From the NCBI GenBank assembly GCA_030704615.1, contig CM060731.1:93536756-93600755 (forward strand): a DNA stretch of 64,000 bases. The letters are read 5' to 3'. The translations under genes were made by a program, and so were the position numbers. Source of the DNA: Takakia lepidozioides. Lineage: Eukaryota; Streptophyta; Takakiopsida; Takakiales; Takakiaceae. The stretch's first letter is position 1. Each line of letters starts with the position of its first letter. Positions 1 through 10,872 of the stretch are shown one piece after another. Below the pieces are notes generated by a model that ran no database searches, was not told the origin of the DNA, and worked only from the letters and a program-made list of their open reading frames with translations.

Positions 1-1
1 G

Positions 2-3000
2 GTCCTCAAGGATGAGATGATGGGGCAGGATGATGCCTTGTCATTGACTGAGCAGGTAGGGAGTACTGCTCAAGAGGTTGCAGCATAGCAACCACGGGAC
101 GCGTCCTCTACCTCTAAGCCCACTGGACTTAAGGTTGTAGTTACGGAGGACAATTGGGAGCCTGACATTGGACCCATTGTCACCGGAGGAGAGAGACGAC
201 GTATACGGCGGTTCCTGAGGGCTTACAGGAATTGCTTTGCCTTCAGTTTGAAGGACTTGGGAGCACTGAAGGGTCAAGAGATCCGTATTGAGTTGGCCAC
301 TGACACGCCAATCTTTCGGAGACCCTATAGATACAGTGACATGGAGAGGTCTTTGATTCAGATGAGGACTCAAGATCTCTGGGAGGCAGGTTTGGTGGAG
401 CTCTCTGGTGGAGAGTATGCTTCAGCCACAGTGATGCCAGCCAAGAAGGATGTCTATGGCAATTGGACGGAGAGACGTATGTGCGGTGATTACCGGCCTG
501 TAAATCGTCAGACCAAGTCCGATAAGTATGCCATGCCAACACCAGAGGAGATCTTTGATGCCATCGGGCATGCTAAGGCCTTTAGCACTTTGGATTTACG
601 ATCCGGATATCACCAGTTGCCAATCAAGGAGGCGGACAAGCAGAAGACGGCATTCTGGGGGATCAATGAGCACGGCAAGGATTGCCTATATCAGTGGCGG
701 TTCTTACCATTTGGGCTTAAGAATGCTCCTGCAGAGTTTCAGAGAGTCATGGATAGGATTCTAGCAGGGGTGGACTTTGCTCGGTGCTACATAGATGACA
801 TCATCATCTTTAGTGTTACGATGGAGGAGCATGAGAGACACCTTCAGGTGGTATTGGAGCGCTTGAGAGCGCACGGATTGAAGTTGCATCCGGGGAAGTG
901 CAAGTTTTTCCACAACCAGATTGAGTATCTGGGTCACATGATATATCCTGGAGGATTGGGGGTACAGCAGACTAAGGTAGAGGCCATTGCACAAATTCCA
1001 CGCCCCACGGATGTGAGCCGAGTTCGAGCTTTCATGGGGTTGGCAAACTATTATAGACGGTTTGTCAAGGGATTTAGTACCATTGCAAAGGCTCTAACCA
1101 AGCTGACCAAGGTGGACCAGGAGTGGCAGTGGGAAGATGAGCAGGAACGAGCTTTTCAAGAGCTCAAGGCGAGGTTGACCTCGGCGCCTATCTTGAGACG
1201 ACCTATCAGGGGGCGTCCTTTCAGCTGCATACGGATTGGAGCATGCTGGGGCTTGGAGCGGTGCTCACACAGGTGGATGATGAGGGAAGAGAGTTCGTAG
1301 TGGCTTACGCTAGCCGCTCGAACAACGCTGCAGAGGCTAAGTACAGCTCATATGAGGGAGAGTGCTTAGCTGCAGTGTGGGCCGTGGCACACTTCAGGTG
1401 CTATCTATACGGCAATCTTTTCACCCTTGTCACGGATCACCAGCCACTCAAGTGGTTGATGGAGTCAGACAAGCTTACGGGGAAGCTTGCACGGTGGGCA
1501 CTTATACTCCAGGAGTATGACTTTCAGGTTGTGCATCGACCGGGTTTGGTCAATCGGGATGCGGATGGATTGAGTCGCAATCCATGCATGAGCCAGCAGG
1601 ATGACACTGGAGCTCGGTGGCATGGTGAGACGGACGAGGAGATGGTGCCGGGATGGCACGCATCTGCATTTTTGTGTATCTTGGCATCGGGAGGTCAGAT
1701 TGGACCTACAACAGGGATGACTGTAGACGGAGTGTCTGAGGACCCTGAGGCTAGTGATGAGCTAGGTGGTGCCAGAGATATACATGAGGATTCGGCTGTG
1801 TTGGACTACCTCCGCACGGGAGACACGGCAGCCATTGTGACTGCCAGGGAGAGGGATCGGATCCTGCAACGAGCCAAGAGGTTCAAGTGGGAGGGGATAC
1901 ACCTACTTCGAGTGTGGGAGGATGGTCGGGTGAGGATTGTGCCTCACCCCACACAGCGTGCACGGTTAGTGCGGCATGCCCATGAGGAGTTGGGGCATTT
2001 TGGAGTGCGACGCACTCACAGTTTACTGCAGGGGCAGTATTGGTGGCGTGGTATGCATACAGAGGTGCAACAGTTTGTGGCTAGGTGCATGGTGTGTGAC
2101 AGGGTGCGTGCTTCATTCAACGCCCCTACACCACAGTTGCATCCTTTACCTATCATGGGATTGGGCTACAGGTGGAGTCTTGACTTCGCAGGACCGTTGC
2201 CACTGACTATGCGCCACCACAGATATGTGTTGGTGATGGTGGAGCACTTCTCCAAGTGGATTGAGTTGGTTCCATTGCCTGACAAGGCTAGTGAGGGGGC
2301 TGCGTATGCATTCTTGGATCGTGTGCTTAGCCGATTTGGTGCTCCAGCTGAGGTACTCACGGACCAAGGGAGAGAGTTCTTGGGGGAGTTTCAGGCTTTG
2401 TGTGATAAAGCCTTGATAGACCACCGCACCACTTCTCGGGATCATCCTGAGGCCGATGGCTTAGCAGAGAGAGTTGTTCAGACGGTGAAGAGGGGTTTGC
2501 GCAAGTATGGCTTGCAGAAGGGACACCTAGGAGATTGGGATCTTCAGGTTCCTTGGTTAGCCATGGGCTACAGGTTCAGCAAACAAGCATCACTTGCCTC
2601 CTTCTCACCATATTTCCTTCTCTTTGGCCGAGAGCCGGATTTGCCTGCAGCCATTCGTAGGGACACTGCTCAAGTCCTTAACCTTGACGATCCGGACGTG
2701 TGGGTACGTGCATGTGATCAGCGTGCAGAGTTGTTCAAGAAAGTCATGCCCATGGCTTTTGAGAACCTTGCCATTGCACAGCACCGTGATACGTTGAGGT
2801 ATGCCACTATACGTGGTGGAGGATATCGTCCTGGGGTTCGGAGGTTTAGCCCTGGTGACTATGTTTATTTGCAGCAGACTGCTCCTACGACTCTGGATGT
2901 TACTGCAGGGCGTGTTATTCTGAGGGTTCGAGAGGTGTTGCCCTCAGGGGTCCTGATCTTGGAGGGTCGGGATGGCATGACTTGGAAGGACCATGTGCGT

Positions 3001-3222
3001 AATTGTGCGCCATGTCACCTTCCCAATGTCGATGGCAGAGTTGACCCAAACTTGGCAGTGGTACCTGCAGGTTTGAGGTGCATGCTCTGTGGGTCTGCCA
3101 AAGGGGCAGCCACCATGCTGGTGTGTGATCGATGCTCAAGGGGTTGGCATATGGGATGCTTGACACCACCTCTTGAGAAGGTTCCTGACGGAGATTGGTT
3201 GTGTCCACACTGCTTGGGATAG
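2..3222 (+). pseudogene. Ty3/gypsy pol: reverse transcriptase, RNase H, integrase, C-terminal PHD finger
   Basis: Polyprotein that copies retrotransposon RNA into DNA and integrates it. RT spans about 290-1,000 with the catalytic YIDD at 788-799. RNase H spans about 1,225-1,560. Integrase has an HHCC zinc-binding N-terminus near 1,980-2,100, then catalytic D (LDFAGP, near 2,182), D (TDQG, near 2,359) and E (AERVV, near 2,467). A GPY/F-like region lies near 2,900-3,050. The last 50 residues form a C4HC3 PHD finger. Two breaks are seen: a TAG at 86-88 in the frame that continues into RT, and a one-base frameshift near 1,218-1,225 at the RT/RNase H border. Apart from these it reads cleanly to a TAG at 3,220-3,222, so the copy is fairly young. 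Confidence 0.88.
3079..3213 (+). other. PHD finger (C4HC3) at the integrase C-terminus
   Basis: In frame with the integrase I see CMLC, then CDRC, HMGC and CPHC, with the PHD-typical W-H-M-G-C and V-P-D-G-D-W-L-C-P stretches. Known PHD fingers read histone H3 tails. Most plant chromoviruses carry a chromodomain at this position instead. The role suggested here, steering integration to certain chromatin, is inference. Confidence 0.85.
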
Positions 3223-3469
3223 TGGCAGTGGACATGACTGGAGGCAGCTAACAAGACATGGGAGGCCAAGCTCATAGGAGTCAATACATGAGATCCCAAG
3301 CTCAAGTTCACAGGTTGCAAGACGACGACTAACGATGGGGCAACTCTTGCACCCGGCCTCTTGATCTATCGAGTTTGAGTGTAGTAGGGATAGTGGTGGA
3401 GGACTTAGTGAGGCTATGGTCACTATCACATCTTGTGGCTACCTGGACTTAGAGGGACCTAAGCACCAG

Positions 3470-3482
3470 CTAGGGGGGCGAT
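3470..3482 (+). other. Polypurine tract before the 3' LTR
   Basis: The run TAGGGGGGCGAT directly abuts the TG that starts the LTR at 3,483. This is the expected place for the plus-strand primer of an LTR retrotransposon. Confidence 0.6.
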
Positions 3483-3999
3483 TGTGTGGACTAGTGATTG
3501 CCATAGTGGGCAGCGTAGTGGCAGCCTAGTGACTGACTAGTTGTAGCCTAGTGGTTGGACTAGTGGCTGGACTAGTGGTAGACTAGTGGTATACTAGTGT
3601 GTGGTGTGCACATGTGTTGTGTGGTTTTGGACAGCGATGTAGTTGTGTAGCGATATGTATGCGCACGACAGCTGTCAAGTTATTTTACCACTAGTGTGAA
3701 ACTAGCTAGGAAATAGCTAGCTTTTACATATTGACATTTGGGATTGGCCCAAGTGTCAATCCAGGGGTCAAGGCAGATTTAGGCCCTGGAGTGGTTATCT
3801 TCACGGCAAGCGTGGGAGGCTCATCTTTCTCGAGTTGAGCCTCACCGCGCCTAGCTATGGCGCCGTAGTGTGGATTCCCCATGGCGTGGGGTGCACTTGG
3901 CTTGACTTGTATTTGAGTGATGAGGTTATATATGCATGAGTTTATGCTTCAGCTTTGTGAGCTCGCATGAGCTTGTGCTTGTATTCTTCCTCTTTATCA
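3483..3999 (+). repeat. 3' LTR of the Ty3/gypsy element
   Basis: The stretch begins TGTGTGGACTAG and ends CTCTTTATCA, giving the TG...CA termini of an LTR of about 517 bp. Its first part is rich in short CTAGTG repeats. The first 190 bp recur unchanged by eye from 4,001, which fixes the left border. Confidence 0.75.
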
Positions 4000-4000
4000 T

Positions 4001-4191
4001 TGTGTGGACTAGTGATTGCCATAGTGGGCAGCGTAGTGGCAGCCTAGTGACTGACTAGTTGTAGCCTAGTGGTTGGACTAGTGGCTGGACTAGTGGTAGA
4101 CTAGTGGTATACTAGTGTGTGGTGTGCACATGTGTTGTGTGGTTTTGGACAGCGATGTAGTTGTGTAGCGATATGTATGCGCACGACAGCT
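4001..4191 (+). repeat. Second, truncated copy of the LTR start
   Basis: About 190 bp identical by eye to 3,483-3,672, ending abruptly after ACGACAGCT. It starts one base after the CA end of the complete LTR, so the two are head to tail. It may be the remnant of another LTR copy or of an LTR-LTR recombination. Confidence 0.75.
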
Positions 4192-4384
4192 TGTTTATGT
4201 CAATTTACTTGCATCAAATCTCTCTCAATCAAACAAGCATGTCCCAAAAGTTAAAACGTTACCTTGACAGATCTGAGCCAATGATTATGAATAATATGAT
4301 TTTGAATAATTGGATTGTGGAAACAACCTTTGAAGAAACCAATTTCATTATTGTTATCAGTCTCATATTTAACTTGGTCTAATC

Positions 4385-4560
4385 GCACTAGAGTTGGTTG
4401 GGAGTTTCTACTTTGCCTGTGCATAATTTAGATGATCTAGGGTTCGAAATGTCCACCTTTCAACGGAAGGCCATAGGCCCTCGGGATGAAGAGACATCAT
4501 AAATATTCAAGCTTCCGGCTTTGGGAGGCATCATCATTTTTTTTTAAATTTGTTTTGGGC
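4385..4560 (+). mobile_element. tRNA-derived SINE (probable)
   Basis: An A-box-like stretch (AGAGTTGGTTGGGA, near 4,390) is followed about 45 bp later by a B-box-like stretch (GGGTTCGAAAT, near 4,440), then a tail ending in a T-run near 4,540. This is the layout of a Pol III-driven SINE. There is no coding potential. I saw no target duplication. Confidence 0.45.
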
Positions 4561-5689
4561 CCGATCCGATCAAATCTCACTTTGTCCTTTGTTTTCTCGA
4601 CCTTGCAAAGATGTGGCAATGCCAAAGGGATCATGATCGGCATTGAGAGTTAGATATCCTTCATTTAGGATGAAAAGCTATATTTGAGTATGGCTACATG
4701 TCATGCTATAGTAGATTTTGAAAATGATATATAGATGACGCCAACTGGAGGGGAACCGGAGTTAACGTAAATAAGAATCTATTTCCCCTTTCGGGGGTGG
4801 GCCTTATGAAATGGGTCGTATCTACGAGGTGATAAGTTGGCCACTCTCAATCTTGCGTTTGTCGAGGACATTGAGAGCTATAAGTTCTCTGATAGCCATA
4901 AAATGTAGGGTGCAAAGGAGTTTAGTGATGGCGGTACGGGATAGTAACTTTCAATTTTTGTTTCAAAATATTGATATTAATGTGGTTATGAGCGTCACTC
5001 CTAACACCTGCAATAATAATAGTCAATGAGACGATATGTCATCCATGCTGGTGAAGGGTCAGCACCAAGGGTTCATATTTCTAACGATTATAATGTAAAT
5101 TCATTTATATGGATAATGAGGGAGGAGTAAAGGTCTCTCAATGTTGTCGAGGAGATTTGGAGTCCTTGGACACGTAGTGTATCAAGGGAGAGTCGTGTTA
5201 GTGGCATGGAAGAATGAAACAAATGCAAGGCAGGAGCCACTGGGGAATTGTGTGGTTGGCCTACCTTGGAAGGTACCATCGCTAATGAGGTTGAACCATC
5301 TAGAGACCTATATGGTGTGATAGGAGGAGTTTCTTAAGTTGTTAGACTCTTTAATTATGGCGAGTTATTTGGAGATCCTGTAGTGTGAGGTATGTGGAGT
5401 GTAGGAGAAGATGCAGCCATATTGTATCTACTTGGGGGGTTTGAGCATAGCACATCATGCAATTTAATATGATATAGTGTTGGCCAAATTATATATATAT
5501 TTTTTAATTTATCCATGTATTGTCCATATCGGAATCGGAGTATTTGTTTGATTTGTGCATCAGTTATTGCGTTAGATGTCCAAAAGTGGTTGAAAGTGAT
5601 ACACAGAGTGAATGACGCGGTACAACCACTTGAAGTTTGCAATTGATGATAATCATCATATCACTAAATGGGTTCGGTTACAGGTGCTA
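4561..5689. other. Non-coding stretch without recognised genes
   Basis: AT-rich DNA with only short open frames and no recognised protein motif on either strand. It probably consists of decayed repeats. Confidence 0.5.
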
Positions 5690-5812
5690 CATAGCACCTC
5701 TGTCCCTATAGGGCCCACCCCTGACAGGGGGTAGTAGCCGCAAGGTGAAGTGGCTCTTAGTTACGCCGGCTTTGGCCGGAGTCTTCTCTCTCTCTCTCTC
5801 ACTAAATGGGAC
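5690..5812 (+). repeat. Dispersed SINE-like repeat with CT-rich tail, copy 1
   Basis: A core of about 70 bp (AGTAGCCGCAAGG, then GAAGTGGCTCTTAGTTACG, then a CCGGCTTTGGCCGG hairpin) is followed by (TC)n. The same core and tail occur at 49,377-49,466 inside a LINE, which marks it as a mobile short repeat. Confidence 0.6.
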
Positions 5813-6889
5813 GAGTACTGATATGTGGCAAAACTTGGTCTTGGTTGATTGCTGACACTTTTGAGTTGTGGTGACCTTTTGGAGGAAGTGATTTAAGGCT
5901 CATATTGAATTCAGGCTTCTCTTCTTTACAAAAGAAAAACCAAAACTATACACTCATCACTAGTGAGGCTGCACTGACTTCAAAATCTCTTCGCTAAATT
6001 ATTTATATATCTTATTTTGGAAAACTTATTTTGATAAAAGAGATTTGTGTGTACTTGGCTGTAAAGCAAAGCAACATCTATTAGCAATGAAGATATGAAT
6101 TTCGCGTGATGATGAGCATCATAATGTGAGCACACTGACATATTAATATATTCACAAAATATGCTTATGAATTTTTTCTGCATTATGAAACGAAAGTTGT
6201 TCACAAGAGAATTTTTCCAAAGAGAGAGAAGACGCCAAGCCGGGCCGGCGAAGAATTCTTTCAAAATTGATGCAAAAGTTTTGCAAATCTGGCTCACATA
6301 TGTATCAAGTGACACAATCAAGAGTATAAGCAACCGAATCACAAGCATAAAGAACCTAATCATGAGGATGGGAAATTTTTGGATTATTCTTCAATTATAC
6401 ATGAACATATGGAATCAACGGATTAGGTTTCATATGAAAATTCAGAATAATGATTTTATCAACATACTATTTTATATCCTAGAATTCGGGCTGAAAATAT
6501 TTATGTTCCAACAATGTCAAATGCAATTCCAAAACAATTGTCCGATCTGAATAGTAAGCAAAGACCAATTTTGTTTTCGAGTTTTCGGATAAACTTGGAT
6601 TACTGATTTGAATGAGTTTTGTTGGCCAAACTCTTTGAAACCAAAACAAATTGTTTCACACTGACATACCTATTTTATTTATTTATGTTTAAATCTTTCT
6701 TCAAAGAAAATGGGATCGAGGCCTTGTAATGCCTCTCATTGAACAATATTAGCGTCTTCAATGCCCGCGCGTGTGGCGGCGGCGGGGCCCGCGTGTGGCA
6801 GAGGGTGGGATCGCCCCTACCCGGACCCGGCCAGTCTGCTGTTGGGTCTGCCCGGCAAGCTAGTCTGCTGGGGCCCACAATATGCACAT
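5813..6889. other. Non-coding, AT-rich stretch
   Basis: Short open frames only, none with recognisable domains. A GC-rich patch lies at 6,765-6,890. Confidence 0.5.
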
Positions 6890-6890
6890 A

Positions 6891-6937
6891 ATTCTAGCGA
6901 CGACCGAAGGTCGAGAGCTAGTTTAGCGTAGAGCAGG
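6891..6937. repeat. Short hairpin motif shared with 22,139
   Basis: About 42 bp containing CTAGCGACGACC, GAA, GGTCG and then AGCTAGTTTAGC, shared with 22,139-22,182 with two or three differences. The flanks are unrelated. The CGACC/GGTCG arms and the CTAGC/GCTAG arms form nested inverted repeats. Confidence 0.55.
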
Positions 6938-7234
6938 AATAGGGTGCCATAGTGCCACATCATCGTCGCCTCCTGTCGTAGCCACCTGTCGTCACCACGT
7001 TTCGTACGTCGTCAATTTCTTTGGGCCCTGCCCAGTCTGCCCGAAAATAACTGGGAAAAAAACCCGGATAGATGATGCCCCCGCGTCCTTGATCGCGTTT
7101 ACAAGGTTCTTGGAAGAGTCAGCTTGGTCTTACGCCGTGTTTCAATCTCTTTCTGCACCATGGTGGTTCTCACAGACCAATCTGGCATTATCTGACTACA
7201 GACACAAGCAGCACACAGAATGTGGAACCTTTGA

Positions 7235-7700
7235 CCAATGGTACGTGAAGAGGTGACGCCCACCAAGGTCACGTTCGTTTCTGCTCTCAGCAGCGTGTGC
7301 CAGCATAGGTGCCCTGGAAAAGGGAAAACAGGTCCAAGCTGACATTTTGAAAGCTGGAATTGCACCAGATATCATTCTAGAGGTTGCCCTTGCTGCCATC
7401 TATGCCAAGTGCGGGAGCATAAAGGAGGCCCGTCGAGTTTTCGTCAATATGGCTGGACGAGATGTGGTTTCATGGAGTGCGATGATTGCAGGATATGCTC
7501 AGCAAGGGTGTGGTCAGGAGGCCTTGGAGACCTATGAGCAAATGATATGGGAAGGGTGGGTACCGAACAAAGTCACATTCACTTCCGTTCTCGATGCATG
7601 TGCCAGCCTAGCAGACCTGGAAAAGGCCAAAAAGATCCATGCTGATATTATCAAAGCCAGAATTGAGCCACCCGACATCCTTGAGCGCGGAGGGGTTTCA
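7235..7700 (+). pseudogene. PPR (PLS-class) gene fragment
   Basis: One and a half units of the PLS-type PPR triplet, with the hallmark motifs [27 protein letters not shown] and TFTSVLDACASLADL. PPR proteins bind organellar RNA, one base per repeat. The fragment lacks a proper start and stops being PPR-like near 7,700, where the sequence matches a non-coding block found again near 13,190-13,240. It is a broken copy of the local PPR family. Confidence 0.75.
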
Positions 7701-8080
7701 CGCAATATGGTGACGGTACCCTCTTCTTCGACCTATTTCAGCCTGTTTTTGCCTCTCATCAGACTAGGCCCTGAGATGCCTGTTATCAGAATCAGCCCTA
7801 AATTTTCATGTTGAATTCTGCAAGTTAGCTGGTTGACTAAACCTTTGATAGTTTGGAGTGACTGACATGATACTGCCAATGTGACAACAGGAAAGTATCC
7901 AGAAACAGGTAACAAAGACGAGAAGCTGTGGAATGAATACTTTTCTGACCCCTGTTAATGGTGGGACAATCGAGGCAAAAAAGGTAAATGCCTGTTGGAT
8001 TACAGAGAGTAGCAGATGCAATTGAGCATAGGAACTAGTGTGATAAGTTGAGTTGGGTGTTTCCTAGAACAAATCTAGGC

Positions 8081-8285
8081 TGTCATTGTCAGCTGCTAGC
8101 AGCAAAGCAAGGATGTATGCATGATTTGTACATAGGCATGGATAGCTGAAGGAGCAGGGATAGAGTGTGGGTCCAGACTCATCCAACAGGGCCGGACTTC
8201 AAGCTCTAGATGACCTATGATTCCCTGTGGATCAATAGCTACAAGAAACCTGCATGGGGAAATGGTCAACTAACTAGCGCAACAT
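8081..8285 (+). repeat. Copy of the inverted-repeat arm sequence
   Basis: About 200 bp starting AGGCTGTCATTGTCAGCTGC and ending near AAATGGTCAACTA. It recurs at about 12,620-12,815 in the same direction and at 10,590-10,800 in the opposite direction. It looks like former intron or UTR of the PPR family, copied with the coding units. Confidence 0.75.
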
Positions 8286-8399
8286 AAAGAGTGCAGTCTT
8301 AACATTCAGTGACAATCTGCCATCACACCCCATCGATTCATCAGCTCCTGACAACGGGTGTTGCACATATATTACTATGCTCAAATTTATGGGCATATA

Positions 8400-8660
8400 C
8401 CGTTACCACAACTTCTGAAAGAGGATCAAGAGAGGGAGTCCACAATGCCTCTTCTGGCACTTCTGGGCATGTGAAGATGCTTTGTGAGGCAAGCAAACTG
8501 AAAGAGGCTCTACAAACTTTAAACCAAGGAGGAATTTCAGCAGATTCAGATACGTATGTCTGTCTCTTGCATAAGTGCATCAAGATGAAAGGCCTTGAAG
8601 CTGGAAAGCAGGTGCACACGAGGGGTGAAGCCCATCCACAGCACGTTCGTTTGTGTTTGC
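8400..8660 (+). pseudogene. N-terminal PPR gene fragment
   Basis: Encodes residues typical of the start of a DYW-group PPR protein (MLCEASKLKEALQTL, YVCLLHKCIKMKGLEAGKQVH). The PPR reading ends near 8,650, and a dispersed repeat (8,828-9,050) separates it from the following PPR units. The 5' part (CTTCTGAAAGAGGATCAAG to TCTGGCACT) has a relative at 47,930-47,983 next to the big LINE. Confidence 0.65.
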
Positions 8661-8827
8661 GGACTCAGAATCAGATCCTTGAAAACCGCTTCTTCCGCCA
8701 GGACTTAACCTGTTTGACAGGGCAATCCTGCTTCCAAGATAGAGTCGATTAACTTAGGGTATGTGTTTTTAGTCCTACATTGCAGCTGACCCAACCATCT
8801 GACCTTGAATTCCTCTCGTCTAGAGTT

Positions 8828-9050
8828 ATACATAGAGAGAGTATTCCTAGGACGTTGTTTGCCGTAGCCTTGTGGACATTGACTCCGCGCCCAGTTTAAA
8901 CAATTGATCCGGGTTTTCCAGATATCCTCTAGAAATCCCTTTACACAAGCATCAACCTGCTGTGTGTGGTTTGCCCAATAACTAGGCCCCAAAAGGGCCT
9001 GGGCGTTTGGCTCAGCCTCGAGACTTTCAAAGTTGCTAAACAGAGGTACA
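8828..9050 (+). repeat. Dispersed repeat family R, copy 1
   Basis: Contains GTTTGCCGTAGCCTTGTGG, a TTTCCAGATATCCTCTAGA-like block and a GGCTCAGCCTCGAGA-like block. These occur in the same order at 34,836-35,205 and inverted at 38,115-38,490, with partial copies at 36,878-36,990 and 42,945-42,990. It interrupts the PPR cluster. The class is unknown. Confidence 0.7.
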
Positions 9051-9051
9051 G

Positions 9052-10325
9052 GCGTATGAGCAAATGATGCGCGAAGGGGTGAAGCCCAACCACATCACGT
9101 TCGGTTGCATTTGCAGTGCGTATGCAAGCCTAGGAGCCCTAGAAAAGGGGAAAGAGGTCCATGATGACCTCGTCAAAGCTGGAATTGTACCAGATGTCAT
9201 TCTCAACACTGCCTTGGTGGACATGTATGCCAAATGTGGGTGCATTAAGGATGCAAAGGCAGTTTTCAACAATATGCAGGCTGAACGAGATGTGGTGTCG
9301 TGGAGCGCGATGCTTGCAGGGTATGCACAGCAGGGACGTGGGGTGGCGGCTTTGGAGACCTATGAACAAATGATGGGGGAAGGGGTGAAGCCCAACCACA
9401 TCACGTTTGTGTGCGTTTGCAATGCGTGTGCAAAGCCTGGGAGCTCTGGAAAAGGGCAAAGAGGCCCACGGCGACATCGTCAGAGCTAGAATTGTACCCG
9501 ATGTCATTCTGAACAATGCCCTCGCGGACATGTATGCCAAATGTGGGAGCATCGAGGATGCGAAGGCAGTGTTCAACAATATGGCTGAATGAAATGTGGT
9601 GTCATGGAACGCGATGCTTGCAGGGCATACACAGCAGGGGCGCGGGATGGAGGCTTTGGAGACGTGTGAGCAGATGATGGTGGAAGGGGTGAAGGCCGAC
9701 CACATCACATCTATGCGTTTGCAAGCTTGGCAGCCCTGGAAAATGGCAAAGAGTGCATGGTTGTATCGCAAAAGCTGGAATTGTACCAGATGTGATTCTG
9801 AACGATATCCTCGTGGGCATGTATGCAAAATGTGGGTGCATTAAGGATGCAAAGGGAGTTTTCAACACTATTGCTGAACGAGATGTGGTGTCATTGAAGA
9901 CGATGCTTGCAGGGTATCCACAACAGGGACGTGGTATGGGGGCTTTGGAGACCTTGATCAGATGATGGGGCAAGGGTGAAGCCCAACCACATCACGTTTC
10001 TATGCATTAGCAATGCGTGTGCAAGCCTGGCAGCTCTGGAAAAGGGCAAAGAGGTCCATGGCGACATGGTCAGAGCTGCAGTTGTACCAAATGTCATTAT
10101 GAACAATACCCTCGTGGACATGTATGAAGGGAGTGTTTGACAATATGGTTGAATGAGATGTGGTGTCGTGGAGTGCGATGATTGCAGGATATGCACAGCA
10201 AGGGCACGGGATGGAGGCTTTGGAGACCTATGAGCAAATGATGTGCAAAGGGGGTGAAGCCCAACTACATGACGTTTGTTTGCATTTGCAATGCGTGTGC
10301 AAGCCTGGCAGCCCTGGAAAAGCCC
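9052..10325 (+). pseudogene. Tandem array of about five PPR triplet units, frameshifted
   Basis: Successive units of about 280-310 bp each run [71 protein letters not shown]. Unit starts lie near 9,080, 9,386, 9,687, 9,975 and 10,252. The reading frame changes between and inside units and a stop follows several DVVSW blocks, so no single protein is made. The strong similarity between units points to recent unequal exchange. The intact parent would be an organellar RNA-editing or processing factor. Confidence 0.8.
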
Positions 10326-10329
10326 TATT

Positions 10330-10872
10330 CCAGAGCTGCTAGGCTTGCACACGCACTGCAAAACACACAAACGTGATGTGGTCGGGCCTCACCCCTTTGC
10401 ACATCATTTGCTCATAGGTCTCCAAAGCCTCCATCCCGCGCCTCTGCTGTGCATACCTTGCAAGCCTCGCGTTGGGCAATGTTCAGAATGACATTTGGTA
10501 CAATTCCAGATTTGACGATGTCACCATGGGCCTCTTTCCCCTTTTCCAGGGCTGCCAGGCTTGCACACGCACTGCAAATGCAAACAAATGTGCCTTTAGT
10601 TGACCATCTACCCATGCAGGTTTCTTGTAGCTATTGATCCACATGGAATCATAGGTAATCTGGAGCTTGAAGTCCGGTCCCCTTGGATGAATCTGGACCC
10701 ACATTCTATCCCTGCTCCTTCAACTATCCATGCCTCTGCACAAATCATGCATACATCCTTGCCTTGCTGCTAGCAGCTGACAATGACAGCCTGTGACAGG
10801 CTCAATAAACTTTGGAATAGAGCTCCAAAGCCTCCATCCCGCGCCCCTGCTGTGCATACCCCTGCAAGCATT
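10330..10872 (-). repeat. Left arm of a large inverted repeat in the PPR cluster
   Basis: About 540 bp, the reverse complement of about 12,540-13,072. The outer part is a PPR unit (minus strand) and the inner part is the shared non-coding block also present at 8,081. The spacer of about 1.67 kb holds a DYW-type PPR pseudogene on the minus strand. Confidence 0.85.

Larger units (their letters stand above)
1..3999 (+). mobile_element. Ty3/gypsy LTR retrotransposon with PHD-finger integrase, 5' part outside window
   Basis: The 3' part of an LTR retrotransposon: pol reading frame (RT, RNase H, integrase, PHD finger), about 240 bp of untranslated DNA, a polypurine tract next to 3,470-3,482, and a TG...CA LTR at 3,483-3,999. 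The domain order RT-RNaseH-INT is that of Ty3/gypsy, not Ty1/copia. The 5' LTR, gag and protease lie left of the window. One frameshift and one in-frame amber codon show that this copy cannot make pol in a single uninterrupted frame. Confidence 0.9.
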
